From Micromonosporaceae bacterium KJ-029 (GTDB lineage: Bacteria; Actinomycetota; Actinomycetes; Mycobacteriales; Micromonosporaceae), in assembly GCA_005402585.1 (NCBI GenBank), contig BIFP01000035.1, positions 248,001 to 312,000 of the forward strand: a DNA stretch of 64,000 bases. Reading direction: 5' to 3'. Position 1 is the stretch's first letter. Every line of letters begins with the position of its first letter. The position numbers were made by a program, and so were the translations under genes. This document shows, piece by piece, positions 43,395 to 51,245 of this stretch. The notes under the pieces were generated by a model. That model searched no databases. It was not told where the DNA came from and worked only from the letters and a program-made list of their open reading frames with translations.

Positions 43395-45578
43395 ATGGAC
43401 CAGTCGCAGAGCCAAGGGCTGAGCCGGCGCCGAGTGCTGGGCGGAGCAGCCGCCGCCGGTGTCGTGGTGGGACTCCCATCCAGCCTCGCTTCCGCCGCTC
43501 CCGCGCACGCCGCGCCCGAGCACGCACCGCCCGAGCACGCCCGGTGGAACAAGCAGGCGGCGCACGTGACGATCACCCGCGATGACTGGGGAATCGCGCA
43601 CGTGGTGGGCAAGACCGATGCCCATGCGGTGTTCGGGATGATCTATGCCCAGGCCGAGGACGACTTCAACCGCATCGAGCGGAACTACCTGGTCAGCCTC
43701 GGCCGCCTCGCCGAGGCCGAGGGCGAGACCGCGATCTGGCAGGACCTGCGCCAGCGGCTGTTCATCGATCCCGAGACGCTCAAGACGCTCTATGCGAGTA
43801 GCCCGGCCTGGTTGCGCACGCTGATGGAGGCATGGGCAGACGGGCTGAACTACTATCTCGCGACACATCCCGAGGTACGTCCACGTGTTATCACGCGGTT
43901 CGAGCCGTGGATGGCGTTGAGCTTCAGCGAAGGCAGCATCGGCGGTGACATCGAGCGGGTGTCGCTCACCCAACTGAGGGCCTTCTACGACAACAGCTCG
44001 GTGGCGGCGACCGTTGCGGAACCCGAAGTGCCCTTCCGCGAGCCCTCGGGCTCGAACGGCATCGCGATCGCTCCGAGCCACACGCAGAACGGCAACGCGC
44101 TACTGCTGATCAACCCACACACCAGCTTCTATTTCCGCTCCGAGCTGCACATGACGAGCGACGAAGGGCTCGACGCATACGGCGCGACCACCTGGGGTCA
44201 GTTCTTCATCTACCAGGGCTTCAACGAGAACGTGGGCTGGATGCACACATCGGCTCCCGTCGACAACATCGACGAGTTCGCCGAGACCATCGTGACCGGG
44301 GCGGACGACAGCCTCTCCTACCGCTACGGCGACGAGCTGCGGCCGGTGACGACGAAGACGATCACCCTGTCCTATCGTACGGCGGACGGGGGCCAGGCTC
44401 AGCGTAGCTTCACCACCTTCGCCACGCATCACGGCCCGATCGTGCGCCAGACGTCCGACAGGTGGATCGCCGTCGCGCTGATGAACAAGCCCGTCGAGGC
44501 GCTGCAGCAGAGTTTCCTGCGAACCAAGGCGCGGGACTATGCGGACTACATCAAGGTGGCGAGCCTCAAGGCCAACAGCTCGAACAGCACGTTGTTCGCG
44601 GACTCGAAGGGCAACATCGCCTTCCTGTTGCCCCAGTTCATGCCGGTCCGCGACGATCGCCTCAACTATCTCCAGCCGGTCGACGGCAGCGATCCGGCGA
44701 CCGACTGGCAAGGGCTGCACAGCCTGGAGAGCATTCCGCAGGTGGTGAATCCGCAGAATGGCTGGGCGTACAACACGAACAACTGGCCCTGGACCAGCGC
44801 GGGCGCGGACAGCCCCAACGCCGCCGACTATCCCCGCTACTTCAACACCGGCAGCGAGAACGAACGCGGCCGGCATGTCATCCAGCTGATGACCGGGCGG
44901 AGGGACTTCAGCCCGCAGGCGCTGCGCGATGTTGCCTTCGATTCGTACCTCGGTGCCTTCGCCGAGCTCGTACCGCAGCTCGTCACCGCATGGGAGCGAC
45001 TGCCTGAGGGCAACCAGCAGAAGTCGCGGCTCGCCGGCCCGATCACCCTGCTCCGCGGCTGGGACTATCGCTGGGCCGCGGACTCCACCGCGACGTCGCT
45101 CGCCATCTTCTGGGCCGCGGGATCGCGCGCCACCGACGCGCAGCGACTCGCGTCGCTCGACGCGGCGGTGGACCGGCTGACAGAAGACTTCGGCAGCTGG
45201 CAAGTGCCCTGGGGCGAGATCAACCGCTTCCAGCGCAACGACGGCGAGATCACCCAGACGTTCGACGATGCGAAGCCGAGCATCCCGGTGCCCTTCACCT
45301 CCGGGACATGGGGTTCCCTCGCCACGTACCCGGGGTCGCGCCGGCCGGGAACGAGACGCTACTACGCCACCAGCGGCAACACCTTCGTGGCGGTGGTGCA
45401 GTTCGGGCCGAGGCTGCGCGCGTGGGCCGTACGGGAGGGCGGCAACAGCGGAAACCCCGACTCGCCGCACTTCACCGACCAGGCCGAGCGCTACGCGAGC
45501 GGCAACCTCCGGCCCGTCTACTTCTACCCCAGTGACCTCAAGGGTCACGTCGAGCGGCGGTACAAGCCGGGCAAGTGA
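43395..45578 (+). CDS. Secreted penicillin-acylase-family N-terminal nucleophile hydrolase
   Basis: The 727-aa precursor carries a Tat signal (LSRRRVLGGAAAAGVVVGLP, cleavage about residue 40) and an alpha chain of about 160 residues with TRDDWGIAHVVGKTDAHAVF. The catalytic Ser is at about residue 220 in SGSNGIAIAPS, generated by autocleavage after Gly. The beta chain follows with NGNALLLINPHTSF, GWMHTSAPVDNIDE and SLKANSSNST. ATG 43395 is preferred over GTG 43383. Substrate may be an acyl-homoserine lactone, aculeacin-type lipopeptide or beta-lactam. It is more proteobacterial-looking than its neighbours (inference). Confidence 0.87.
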   Translation: MDQSQSQGLSRRRVLGGAAAAGVVVGLPSSLASAAPAHAAPEHAPPEHARWNKQAAHVTITRDDWGIAHVVGKTDAHAVFGMIYAQAEDDFNRIERNYLVSLGRLAEAEGETAIWQDLRQRLFIDPETLKTLYASSPAWLRTLMEAWADGLNYYLATHPEVRPRVITRFEPWMALSFSEGSIGGDIERVSLTQLRAFYDNSSVAATVAEPEVPFREPSGSNGIAIAPSHTQNGNALLLINPHTSFYFRSELHMTSDEGLDAYGATTWGQFFIYQGFNENVGWMHTSAPVDNIDEFAETIVTGADDSLSYRYGDELRPVTTKTITLSYRTADGGQAQRSFTTFATHHGPIVRQTSDRWIAVALMNKPVEALQQSFLRTKARDYADYIKVASLKANSSNSTLFADSKGNIAFLLPQFMPVRDDRLNYLQPVDGSDPATDWQGLHSLESIPQVVNPQNGWAYNTNNWPWTSAGADSPNAADYPRYFNTGSENERGRHVIQLMTGRRDFSPQALRDVAFDSYLGAFAELVPQLVTAWERLPEGNQQKSRLAGPITLLRGWDYRWAADSTATSLAIFWAAGSRATDAQRLASLDAAVDRLTEDFGSWQVPWGEINRFQRNDGEITQTFDDAKPSIPVPFTSGTWGSLATYPGSRRPGTRRYYATSGNTFVAVVQFGPRLRAWAVREGGNSGNPDSPHFTDQAERYASGNLRPVYFYPSDLKGHVERRYKPGK

Positions 45579-45640
45579 TCGGTCGCCATCCGAAATCCCG
45601 TTGTCGCACGCGTACCGAAACCGCCGTCGACGAATAGTCC

Positions 45641-45681
45641 GATCCGGAGGGACGCCCCTGATGCGGGCGTCCCTCCGGATC
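45641..45681. terminator. Bidirectional hairpin terminator
   Basis: A perfect 17-bp stem GATCCGGAGGGACGCCC / GGGCGTCCCTCCGGATC with loop CTGATGC (45658-45664), between the convergent acylase and SPFH genes. Confidence 0.85.
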
Positions 45682-45706
45682 GCTGCGTCGAGCGAGATGG
45701 CGGCGG

Positions 45707-46558
45707 CTACCGCCCGGACGGCGCCTGCTGCGCGCGGTGGCCGTCGGGGCCGGCGGGCTGTTCGGCCGGCCGCTCCCCCGGCTTTTGCGCCTGCCCCTTG
45801 ACGAACTGGTCGAAGAAGCGCAGCAATTCGACCGGGAACGGCATCACCAGCGTGCTGTTCTTCTCGGCGGCGACGTCCACCACGGTCTGCAACAGCCGGA
45901 GCTGGTAGGCACCCGGAGTGTTGGCCATCCGCCGGGACGCTTCGGCGAGCCGGGCGGAGGCCTGGTACTCACCGTCCGCGGCGATCACCCGGGCCCGCCG
46001 TTCCCGCTCGGCCTCGGCCTGCCGGGACATGGACCGCTTCATCGTCTCCGGCAGCGACACGTCCTTCACCTCGACCCGCTCGATGAGCAGCCCCCACGGC
46101 TCCTCGGTCGGCGCGTCGATGTGTGCCTTGAGCTCGGCATTGATCTGTTCCCGGTTGCTGAGCAGGGTGTCCAGGTCCGCCTTACCGATCACCGATCGCA
46201 GCGCTGTCTGGGCCACCTGCAACACCGCCGCCGGATAGTCGCGCACGTTGATCAGCGCCTTCACCGGGTCCACCACCCGGTAGTAGACCACTGCATCCAC
46301 GGTCAGGGTCACGTTGTCGCGGGTGATCGCGCCCTGCGCCGGGATGCCGATCACGACGGTCTGCATGCTGACCCGCGCCATTCGATCAGCGATCGGGACG
46401 ATCAGGTGCAGACCGGGCTGCCGTACGTCGCCCAGCACCCGGCCGAAGCGGAACACGATGCCCCGCTGGTACTGCTGCACCAGTCGTACGCTCGTCGCCA
46501 GCACGAGCAACAGCACCACGACGACGATCACGATGACGACCACGCTGGTCACTCCCAT
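45707..46558 (-). CDS. SPFH-domain slipin/stomatin-like membrane protein
   Basis: The 283-aa product has an N-terminal membrane helix (TSVVVIVIVVVVLLLVLATS) followed by an SPFH domain from about residue 30: QQYQRGIVFRFGRVLGDVRQ, PGLHLIVPIADRMARVSMQT, NVTLTVDAVVYYRVVDPVKA, and a coiled C-terminal segment (RQAEAERERRARVIAADGEY). The tail is Pro/Gln-rich. Slipins form oligomeric membrane microdomains and often pair with NfeD; no NfeD gene is adjacent. ATG 46558 follows GGGGGTG. Confidence 0.9.
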   Translation of the reverse strand: MGVTSVVVIVIVVVVLLLVLATSVRLVQQYQRGIVFRFGRVLGDVRQPGLHLIVPIADRMARVSMQTVVIGIPAQGAITRDNVTLTVDAVVYYRVVDPVKALINVRDYPAAVLQVAQTALRSVIGKADLDTLLSNREQINAELKAHIDAPTEEPWGLLIERVEVKDVSLPETMKRSMSRQAEAERERRARVIAADGEYQASARLAEASRRMANTPGAYQLRLLQTVVDVAAEKNSTLVMPFPVELLRFFDQFVKGQAQKPGERPAEQPAGPDGHRAQQAPSGR

Positions 46559-46735
46559 GGCACCCCCGATCCGGGAAGCCGGCGTCTTCCCGGAGTGTCG
46601 GATACCCACCCCCGTTACGATCAGTCACCGCCTGTATCGGATATGTGCGGCGGTACGCCGTCTGGCCGTCCGGCGCAGACCGAGCTGTCGTTGATCGGTC
46701 GTTGAGTGGTCGCTGGGGTGCAGCACACTGACGCT

Positions 46736-47323
46736 ATGAACAGTCCGACTGCCTTCCTCGTCGATCCGCCGGAGAGTGCGGCGGTGACCTCCGCCTACCA
46801 GGCCGATGTCACCTCCGACGGCTATGTCAACAACCTCACCCGTGTCTGGTGCTGGCGTCCCGACGTGCTGACGTCCTTCCAGGACCTGCGTACTGATCTC
46901 CTGGCGGAGTCGCGCCTGTCGCCGCGGGAAGTGGCCGTGATGGTCGCCGCCACCGCCGCTGCCCGCAGCGACGCGTATTGTGCGCTGGCCTGGGGATCCA
47001 GGCTGGCCGAACTCAGTGACGAGGCGACCGCCGCGGGTGTGCTGCAAGGCAGCGACAGCGGACTGTCCGAGCGGGAAGCCGCGCTCGCCGGTTGGTCCCG
47101 GCAGGTCGTCCAGGATCCGAACGCCACGACCGAGGCCCAGGTCGGCCGCCTCCGCGACGCGGGCCTCAGTGACCAGGAGATCTTCGAGGCGACGACCTGG
47201 ATCGCATTCCGACTGGCGTTCTCCACCATCAACGACGCGCTGGGAGCACGGCCGGATCCGCAGCTTGCCGAGAAGGCCCCTCGGCTCGTCCGCGAAGCCG
47301 TCACCTACGGCCGTCCGGTCTAG
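46736..47323 (+). CDS. Carboxymuconolactone decarboxylase/AhpD-like protein
   Basis: The 195-aa product contains SPREVAVMVAATAAARSDAY-C-ALAWG, the usual AhpD-fold segment, but with a single cysteine where the CxxC redox pair would be and Trp in place of a following His. It is thus a non-canonical, probably not peroxidase-active member. Start ATG 46736. Downstream of the divergent SPFH gene. Not under an ECF41-type promoter by inspection. Confidence 0.68.
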   Translation: MNSPTAFLVDPPESAAVTSAYQADVTSDGYVNNLTRVWCWRPDVLTSFQDLRTDLLAESRLSPREVAVMVAATAAARSDAYCALAWGSRLAELSDEATAAGVLQGSDSGLSEREAALAGWSRQVVQDPNATTEAQVGRLRDAGLSDQEIFEATTWIAFRLAFSTINDALGARPDPQLAEKAPRLVREAVTYGRPV

Positions 47324-47369
47324 GTGAGCACGGTCACGACCTGGCCCTGCCGTGGATCGCGTTCGGGTG

Positions 47370-48353
47370 TCAGATGGTGATGACGACTTTCGCCCGGGCG
47401 TGTTCACCTTCGAGGTAGCGGATGGCCTGGGGCACCTCGTGGAGCGGATAGGACCGGTCGATGACCGGGGTGAGGCGGCCGGTCTCGGCGTGGGCGCGGA
47501 GCGTGTCGAGGTGTTCCCGGCTGGGTGCCGCCGCGAGTGCGACGATGCGGTGTCGCACGAAGGGTGCCAGCAGCTGCCCGCGCGTGAGCAGCCAGACCGG
47601 TCCGATGAGGCTGCCGCCGCGGTAGACGCCGCCGCCGGAGAGCACCAGCGTCCCGGTCGGGGTCAGGGCCCGCCGGAGCGCGGTGAGTGAGCGGTTGCCG
47701 ACCAGGTCGAACAGGATGTCGTGGCGGCGGGCGTCGTGGGTGAAGTCGTCGCGGGTGTAGTCGACGACGTGGTCGGCGCCGAGGGAGCGGACCAGGTCGA
47801 CGTTGCGGGTGCTGCACACTCCGGTCACGGTCGCGCCGAGGATCTTGGCCAGTTGGACGGCCAGGGTGCCGACGCCGCCGGAGGCGCCGTTGATGAGGAC
47901 GCGGTGGCCAGGCTGGACCTGTCCGACGTCGCGCAGTCCCATCAGCGCGGTGATACCGGCCAGCGGCAGGGCGGCGGCCTGCTGCGGCGTCAGGTTTGCC
48001 GGCTTTGGCGCGACCATAGCCTCGGGCACGCATACGTACTCGGCGAAGGCGCCGTTGGCGTCGCCCAGGTCGCCGAAGACGGCGTCGCCGGGGCGTACCT
48101 GTCGAACGTGGGTGCCGACGGCCTCAACTCGGCCGGCGAAGTCGCGGCCGCGGATGCGCGCTCGGGGCTTTGACCGCCCCATGGCCAGCCGCGCCATCCG
48201 TGGGTCGCCCCGCATCGCATGCCAGTCGTACGCGTTGAGAGCGGCGGCCTCGACCCGCACGAGCACCTCGTCGGCGGCGGGCACCGGCACGTCGACATCG
48301 GCGAGCTTGAGCGTCTCCGGCGGGCCGTACCGGTCCTGGACGATCGCTTTCAT
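47370..48353 (-). CDS. NAD(P)-dependent alcohol dehydrogenase (MDR/quinone-oxidoreductase family)
   Basis: The 327-aa product begins MKAIVQDRYGPPETLKLADV, has ALNAYDWHAMRG, GRDFAGRVEAVG and the nucleotide-binding VLINGASGGVGTLAVQLAKI, ending ARAKVVITI. No zinc-ligand cysteines are seen, so a quinone-oxidoreductase-type enzyme. ATG 48353 follows GGGAGGG. It is divergent from a TetR regulator and the two share two perfect palindromic operators. Confidence 0.9.
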   Translation of the reverse strand: MKAIVQDRYGPPETLKLADVDVPVPAADEVLVRVEAAALNAYDWHAMRGDPRMARLAMGRSKPRARIRGRDFAGRVEAVGTHVRQVRPGDAVFGDLGDANGAFAEYVCVPEAMVAPKPANLTPQQAAALPLAGITALMGLRDVGQVQPGHRVLINGASGGVGTLAVQLAKILGATVTGVCSTRNVDLVRSLGADHVVDYTRDDFTHDARRHDILFDLVGNRSLTALRRALTPTGTLVLSGGGVYRGGSLIGPVWLLTRGQLLAPFVRHRIVALAAAPSREHLDTLRAHAETGRLTPVIDRSYPLHEVPQAIRYLEGEHARAKVVITI

Positions 48354-48367
48354 CTTCCCTCCCCTCA

Positions 48368-48386
48368 AGGTGTACGGCGTACACCT
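48368..48386. promoter_or_regulatory. TetR operator copy 1
   Basis: AGGTGTACGGCGTACACCT, a perfect 9-1-9 palindrome, 14 nt upstream of the dehydrogenase start. Confidence 0.85.
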
Positions 48387-48401
48387 CATGTGAGGTAATG
48401 T

Positions 48402-48420
48402 AGGTGTACGCCGTACACCT
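48402..48420. promoter_or_regulatory. TetR operator copy 2
   Basis: AGGTGTACGCCGTACACCT, the same palindrome with C at the centre, 34 bp centre-to-centre from copy 1 and 49 nt upstream of the TetR start. Confidence 0.85.
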
Positions 48421-48425
48421 GTCAA

Positions 48426-48449
48426 GGCGGTTATGGTTTTTCAACCGCC
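48426..48449 (+). promoter_or_regulatory. Hairpin in the TetR gene leader
   Basis: GGCGGTT (48426-48432) pairs with AACCGCC (48443-48449) across a 10-nt loop in the 5' leader of the TetR gene, just after operator copy 2. Possible regulatory hairpin. Confidence 0.35.
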
Positions 48450-48469
48450 GCCAAAAGACGAGGACCGAC

Positions 48470-49186
48470 ATGGCTGAGCAGGCTGAGACGCTGCGCCGGG
48501 CGCCCCTGAGCAGGGGCCGGATCCTGCGCGCCGCCGTCGCGCTCGCCGACGAGGCCGGGATCGAGTCACTCAGCATGCGCAACCTCGCCCAGGACCTGGG
48601 CGTCGTGCCGATGGCCCTCTACAAGCACGTGGCCAACAAGGACGAACTACTCGACGGCATGATCGACGTGGTCGTCAGCGAGATCGACCCCCCGCTGCCC
48701 GACGCCAGCTGGAAGCACGCGGTCCGCGGGCGCATCCTCGCGGCGCGGCAGGTGCTGCTCCGCCACCCCTGGGCGGCGCTCGCGATCGAGTCACGGAACA
48801 TGGCGACGCCGGCCATCCTCGCGTACCTCGACTGGGTGGTCGCGACGCTCCGGGCCGGCGGGTTCTCCGCCAACCTCGCCCACCACGTGATGCACGCGAT
48901 GGGCAGCCGGGTCCTGGGCTTCAGCCAGGAACTGTTCGACGAATCCCGGCGTGCCGGCCGGTCCGGCACGACCAACCCGGAACCGCCCGCGGGCCTACCA
49001 CCGGAGGCCGCGGCCCGGTTCCCGCACCTCGCCGAGATCGCCATGGCGGCATCCCACGACGACGAATCCGTCGTGGGACAGGGCTGCGACGACCAGTTCG
49101 AGTTCGAGTTCGCACTGGACCTGCTGCTCGACGGCATCGAACGACTGCAACAGCAGGACTGGACGTCGTCGCGCCGACCTCGGTGA
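48470..49186 (+). CDS. TetR-family regulator (TetR_C_1 type)
   Basis: The 238-aa product has an HTH at residues ~12-58: LSRGRILRAAVALADEAGIE, SLSMRNLAQDLGVVPMALYK and HVANKDELLDGMIDVVV. The YKHVxNKDELL motif and the ligand domain (residues ~75-225) with AARQVLLRHPWAALAIESRN belong to the group similar to tetracycline-repressor C-terminal domains. ATG 48470 follows GAGGA. It should bind the two palindromes between it and the dehydrogenase. Confidence 0.92.
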   Translation: MAEQAETLRRAPLSRGRILRAAVALADEAGIESLSMRNLAQDLGVVPMALYKHVANKDELLDGMIDVVVSEIDPPLPDASWKHAVRGRILAARQVLLRHPWAALAIESRNMATPAILAYLDWVVATLRAGGFSANLAHHVMHAMGSRVLGFSQELFDESRRAGRSGTTNPEPPAGLPPEAAARFPHLAEIAMAASHDDESVVGQGCDDQFEFEFALDLLLDGIERLQQQDWTSSRRPR

Positions 49187-49258
49187 GGCGGTCAGGAGGC
49201 ACCTTTTTCTCAGGTCAACGGGGCGGAGGCCACGCCGGGAGCGACCTGTCTCACACGC

Positions 49259-49285
49259 TGTCACAGCCACGGATCACGCGGTGTC
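49259..49285 (+). promoter_or_regulatory. ECF41-type promoter before the second SigJ operon
   Basis: TGTCACA (49259-49265), 16-nt spacer and TGTC (49282-49285), one base off the CGTC element. It lies upstream of the decayed FAD oxidoreductase and the SigJ paralogue at 49682. Confidence 0.6.
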
Positions 49286-49319
49286 TTAAGGCCGAACCCC
49301 TGGCAACGGAGGAGACACC

Positions 49320-49577
49320 ATGGCGGAGAACACTGATGTGGTGGCAAGATCATGGCCGACGGCGTCCGGCTGATGGTCGACTCCGGGACGGCCGCGAGTT
49401 GCCGAGCACGGTGACCATCTGGACCGCCGGGACCGGCGTACCGGATCTGGCCTCCCGCAGTGGGCTGAGCACCGACGCCCTGGCCGCCTGCTCACCGACG
49501 AGACACTGACGAGTGTGGACGACCTGCGTGTCGTCGCGGCCGGGGATTCGGCGGCACCGCCGGTGGGGCAAGGATGA
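49320..49577 (+). pseudogene. FAD-dependent (NDH-2-like) oxidoreductase, decayed SigJ partner
   Basis: A good ribosome site (GGAGGAG) precedes ATG 49320 and a normal-looking N-terminal MAENTDVV, after which the reading frame is lost. From about 49385 a C-terminal piece reads LPSTVTIWTAGTGVPDLASR then SGLSTDAL; a one-base deletion then shifts to GRLLTDETLTSVDD, RVVAAGDSAAP before a premature stop. These are the C-terminal FAD/NAD(P)-binding segments of pyridine-nucleotide-disulfide-type oxidoreductases. Most of the ~400-aa protein is gone. ECF41 genes are commonly paired with such oxidoreductases. Confidence 0.75.
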
Positions 49578-49681
49578 CAAGCGTCAACAGCTGCTGCGCA
49601 CCAGACGCGGCGAGGTGGTGAAATCGCTGAACGCGCCGCCTCGCCCAGCATCCGTCGGGACCGCGAAGGAGGGGTCGAGAG

Positions 49682-50575
49682 ATGAACTACGCCACTGACC
49701 CGGCAACCGATGCTTTCCTCACCCACCGCAACCTGCTGTTCACCGTCGCGTACGAGCTGCTCGGATCGGCGGCCGACGCCGAGGACGTACTCCAGGAAAC
49801 CTGGCTACGATGGGTCAAGGTCGACTGGGCGGGCGTGCGCGACCAGCGTGCCTACCTGGTCCGGATCACTACTCGGCAGTCGCTCAACCGGCTGCGGACG
49901 ATGAAACGCCGCAAGGAGGCGTACGTCGGCCCCTGGCTGCCCGAGCCGCTGCTCACCACGCCGGACGTGGCCGAGGACGTCGAACTCGCCGAGAGCGTTT
50001 CGATGGCGCTCATGCTCGTCCTCGAGACGCTGTCGCCGACCGAACGCGCCGTCTTCGTGCTGCGGGAGGCCTTCGAGGTCAGCTACGACGAGATCGCGGC
50101 CGCCGTCGGCAAGAGCCCTGCGGCCGTCCGCCAGATCGCGCACCGCGCCCGCCAGCACGTCGATTCCCGCCGCCCTCGCGAGGTGGCCTCCGCGAGCGAG
50201 ACCCGGGCGGCTCTGGAGTCGTTCCAGCGCGCGCTCGACACCGGGGACCTGCAGGGTCTGCTTGACGTGCTCGCCCCCGAGGTCGTCCTGGTGGCCGACG
50301 GCGGCGGCGTCAAGCAGGCCGCGTTGCGGCCGATCACCGGCGCCGAGAAGGTGGTCCGCATGTTCGTCGGTGGTCTGCGCAAGGTCGAAGGCACGCTCAC
50401 CGGTGAACCGACCGTGGTCAACGGCAACCCGGCACTCCTCGTCCGCCTGGACGGCGAGTTCGACGGCATCCTGGCAGTCCGGGTCGAGGACGCCCGCATC
50501 ACCGGTCTGTACTACGTGCGTAACCCGGAGAAGCTGACCCGCGTCGAATCCGAAACCCCGCTCACCCTGCGCTGA
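49682..50575 (+). CDS. SigJ-type (ECF41) sigma factor, second copy
   Basis: The 297-aa product is a close paralogue of the sigma factor at 33512-34408: LTHRNLLFTVAYELLGSAAD, YVGPWLPEPLLTTPDVAEDV, SPTERAVFVLREAFEVSYDE and C-terminal VRNPEKLTRVES. All ECF41 hallmarks (WLPEP, DGGG, NPEKL) are present. ATG 49682 follows GGAGGGG by 9 nt. Its normal partner oxidoreductase is the decayed gene just upstream, so this sigma factor may now control only itself or unlinked genes. Confidence 0.92.
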   Translation: MNYATDPATDAFLTHRNLLFTVAYELLGSAADAEDVLQETWLRWVKVDWAGVRDQRAYLVRITTRQSLNRLRTMKRRKEAYVGPWLPEPLLTTPDVAEDVELAESVSMALMLVLETLSPTERAVFVLREAFEVSYDEIAAAVGKSPAAVRQIAHRARQHVDSRRPREVASASETRAALESFQRALDTGDLQGLLDVLAPEVVLVADGGGVKQAALRPITGAEKVVRMFVGGLRKVEGTLTGEPTVVNGNPALLVRLDGEFDGILAVRVEDARITGLYYVRNPEKLTRVESETPLTLR

Positions 50576-50595
50576 GTACGACGAACACCGCGCTG

Positions 50596-50784
50596 GTGCT
50601 CGCGGTCGGCCTGGTGGCCCTCGTCGGCCTCGTGGTGCAGTCGCAGGGCATCGACACCGCGGCCGAGTGGGCGGCGCTGCTGGCCGTGCTGGCGTCCAGC
50701 GGCGCGCTGTACCTGCGCCGCCGCCACCCGGTGGCGGCGGGTGTGGTGGCGCTGGCCGCGGGTGCGGTGGTGGCAAACAGATGA
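50596..50784 (+). CDS. Small two-helix membrane protein
   Basis: GTG 50596 opens a 62-aa product with helices VLAVGLVALVGLVVQSQGID-like and GVVALAAGAVVANR. An in-frame CTG at 50572 (overlapping the SigJ stop as CTGA) would give a more natural N-terminus, MSTTNTALVLAVGLVALVGL, and translational coupling with sigJ. The true start is uncertain. Function unknown. Confidence 0.55.
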   Translation: MLAVGLVALVGLVVQSQGIDTAAEWAALLAVLASSGALYLRRRHPVAAGVVALAAGAVVANR

Positions 50785-51245
50785 CGGACGGACATCGAAA
50801 ATCCCTTCGCTCGCATGACGGGTACCGGCCGCAGCGTATGTACCGGCGTGGTCTCGGGTCGTCATGCCGGAGTTGCCGATGGGCCTACCGCCCCGGTTGT
50901 ACGGGCTCGGGGCGTCGTACCGCCCCGGTTGTCTCCCCGGCTTCCGCGCACGACGGTGATGGCATCCGGTGCGCCGTGCGGGGCGGCGGTGATCATCGAC
51001 AGCGGCTACGGTGGGTGCATGGCCCCGCCCGCAGCGCTGGCGTCGCGACTCCCCCGGGAGCGCGGCGAGCGGAACCTCGCTCTGTTGCGGGCCTGTGGGC
51101 TGCGGTTTCGTGACGGGTCGCGATGGCGGCCCTCGGTGATGGCTCAGATTCACCTCTGATCGGCGAGGCGATCATCGCCTCGTCGGGTGCGCCCCCTGCG
51201 CGACCTTCATCGACCCGTCACGCCCCATGAAAGGCCCTCTTCGTC
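50785..51245. other. 461-bp region upstream of trpS with repeat, hairpin and possible leader peptide
   Basis: No clear protein gene. TACCGCCCCGGTTGT occurs twice (50886-50900, 50918-50932) as a 15-bp direct repeat. A near-leaderless small ORF (ATG 51019, after TACGGT) would end in DGSRWRPSVMAQIHL at 51159. Another frame from GTG 51011 starts MGAWPRPQRWRR, with two tryptophan codons. A palindrome CGAGGCGATCATCGCCTCG (51164-51182) follows. These could form a tryptophan-responsive leader for trpS, but it is speculative. Confidence 0.4.

Noticed and set aside
50886..50932. CRISPR-like repeat
   Set aside because: Only two copies of a 15-bp direct repeat with no array or cas genes.
50785..51245. 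T-box riboswitch before trpS
   Set aside because: No T-box core sequence or anticodon-like specifier loop was visible.
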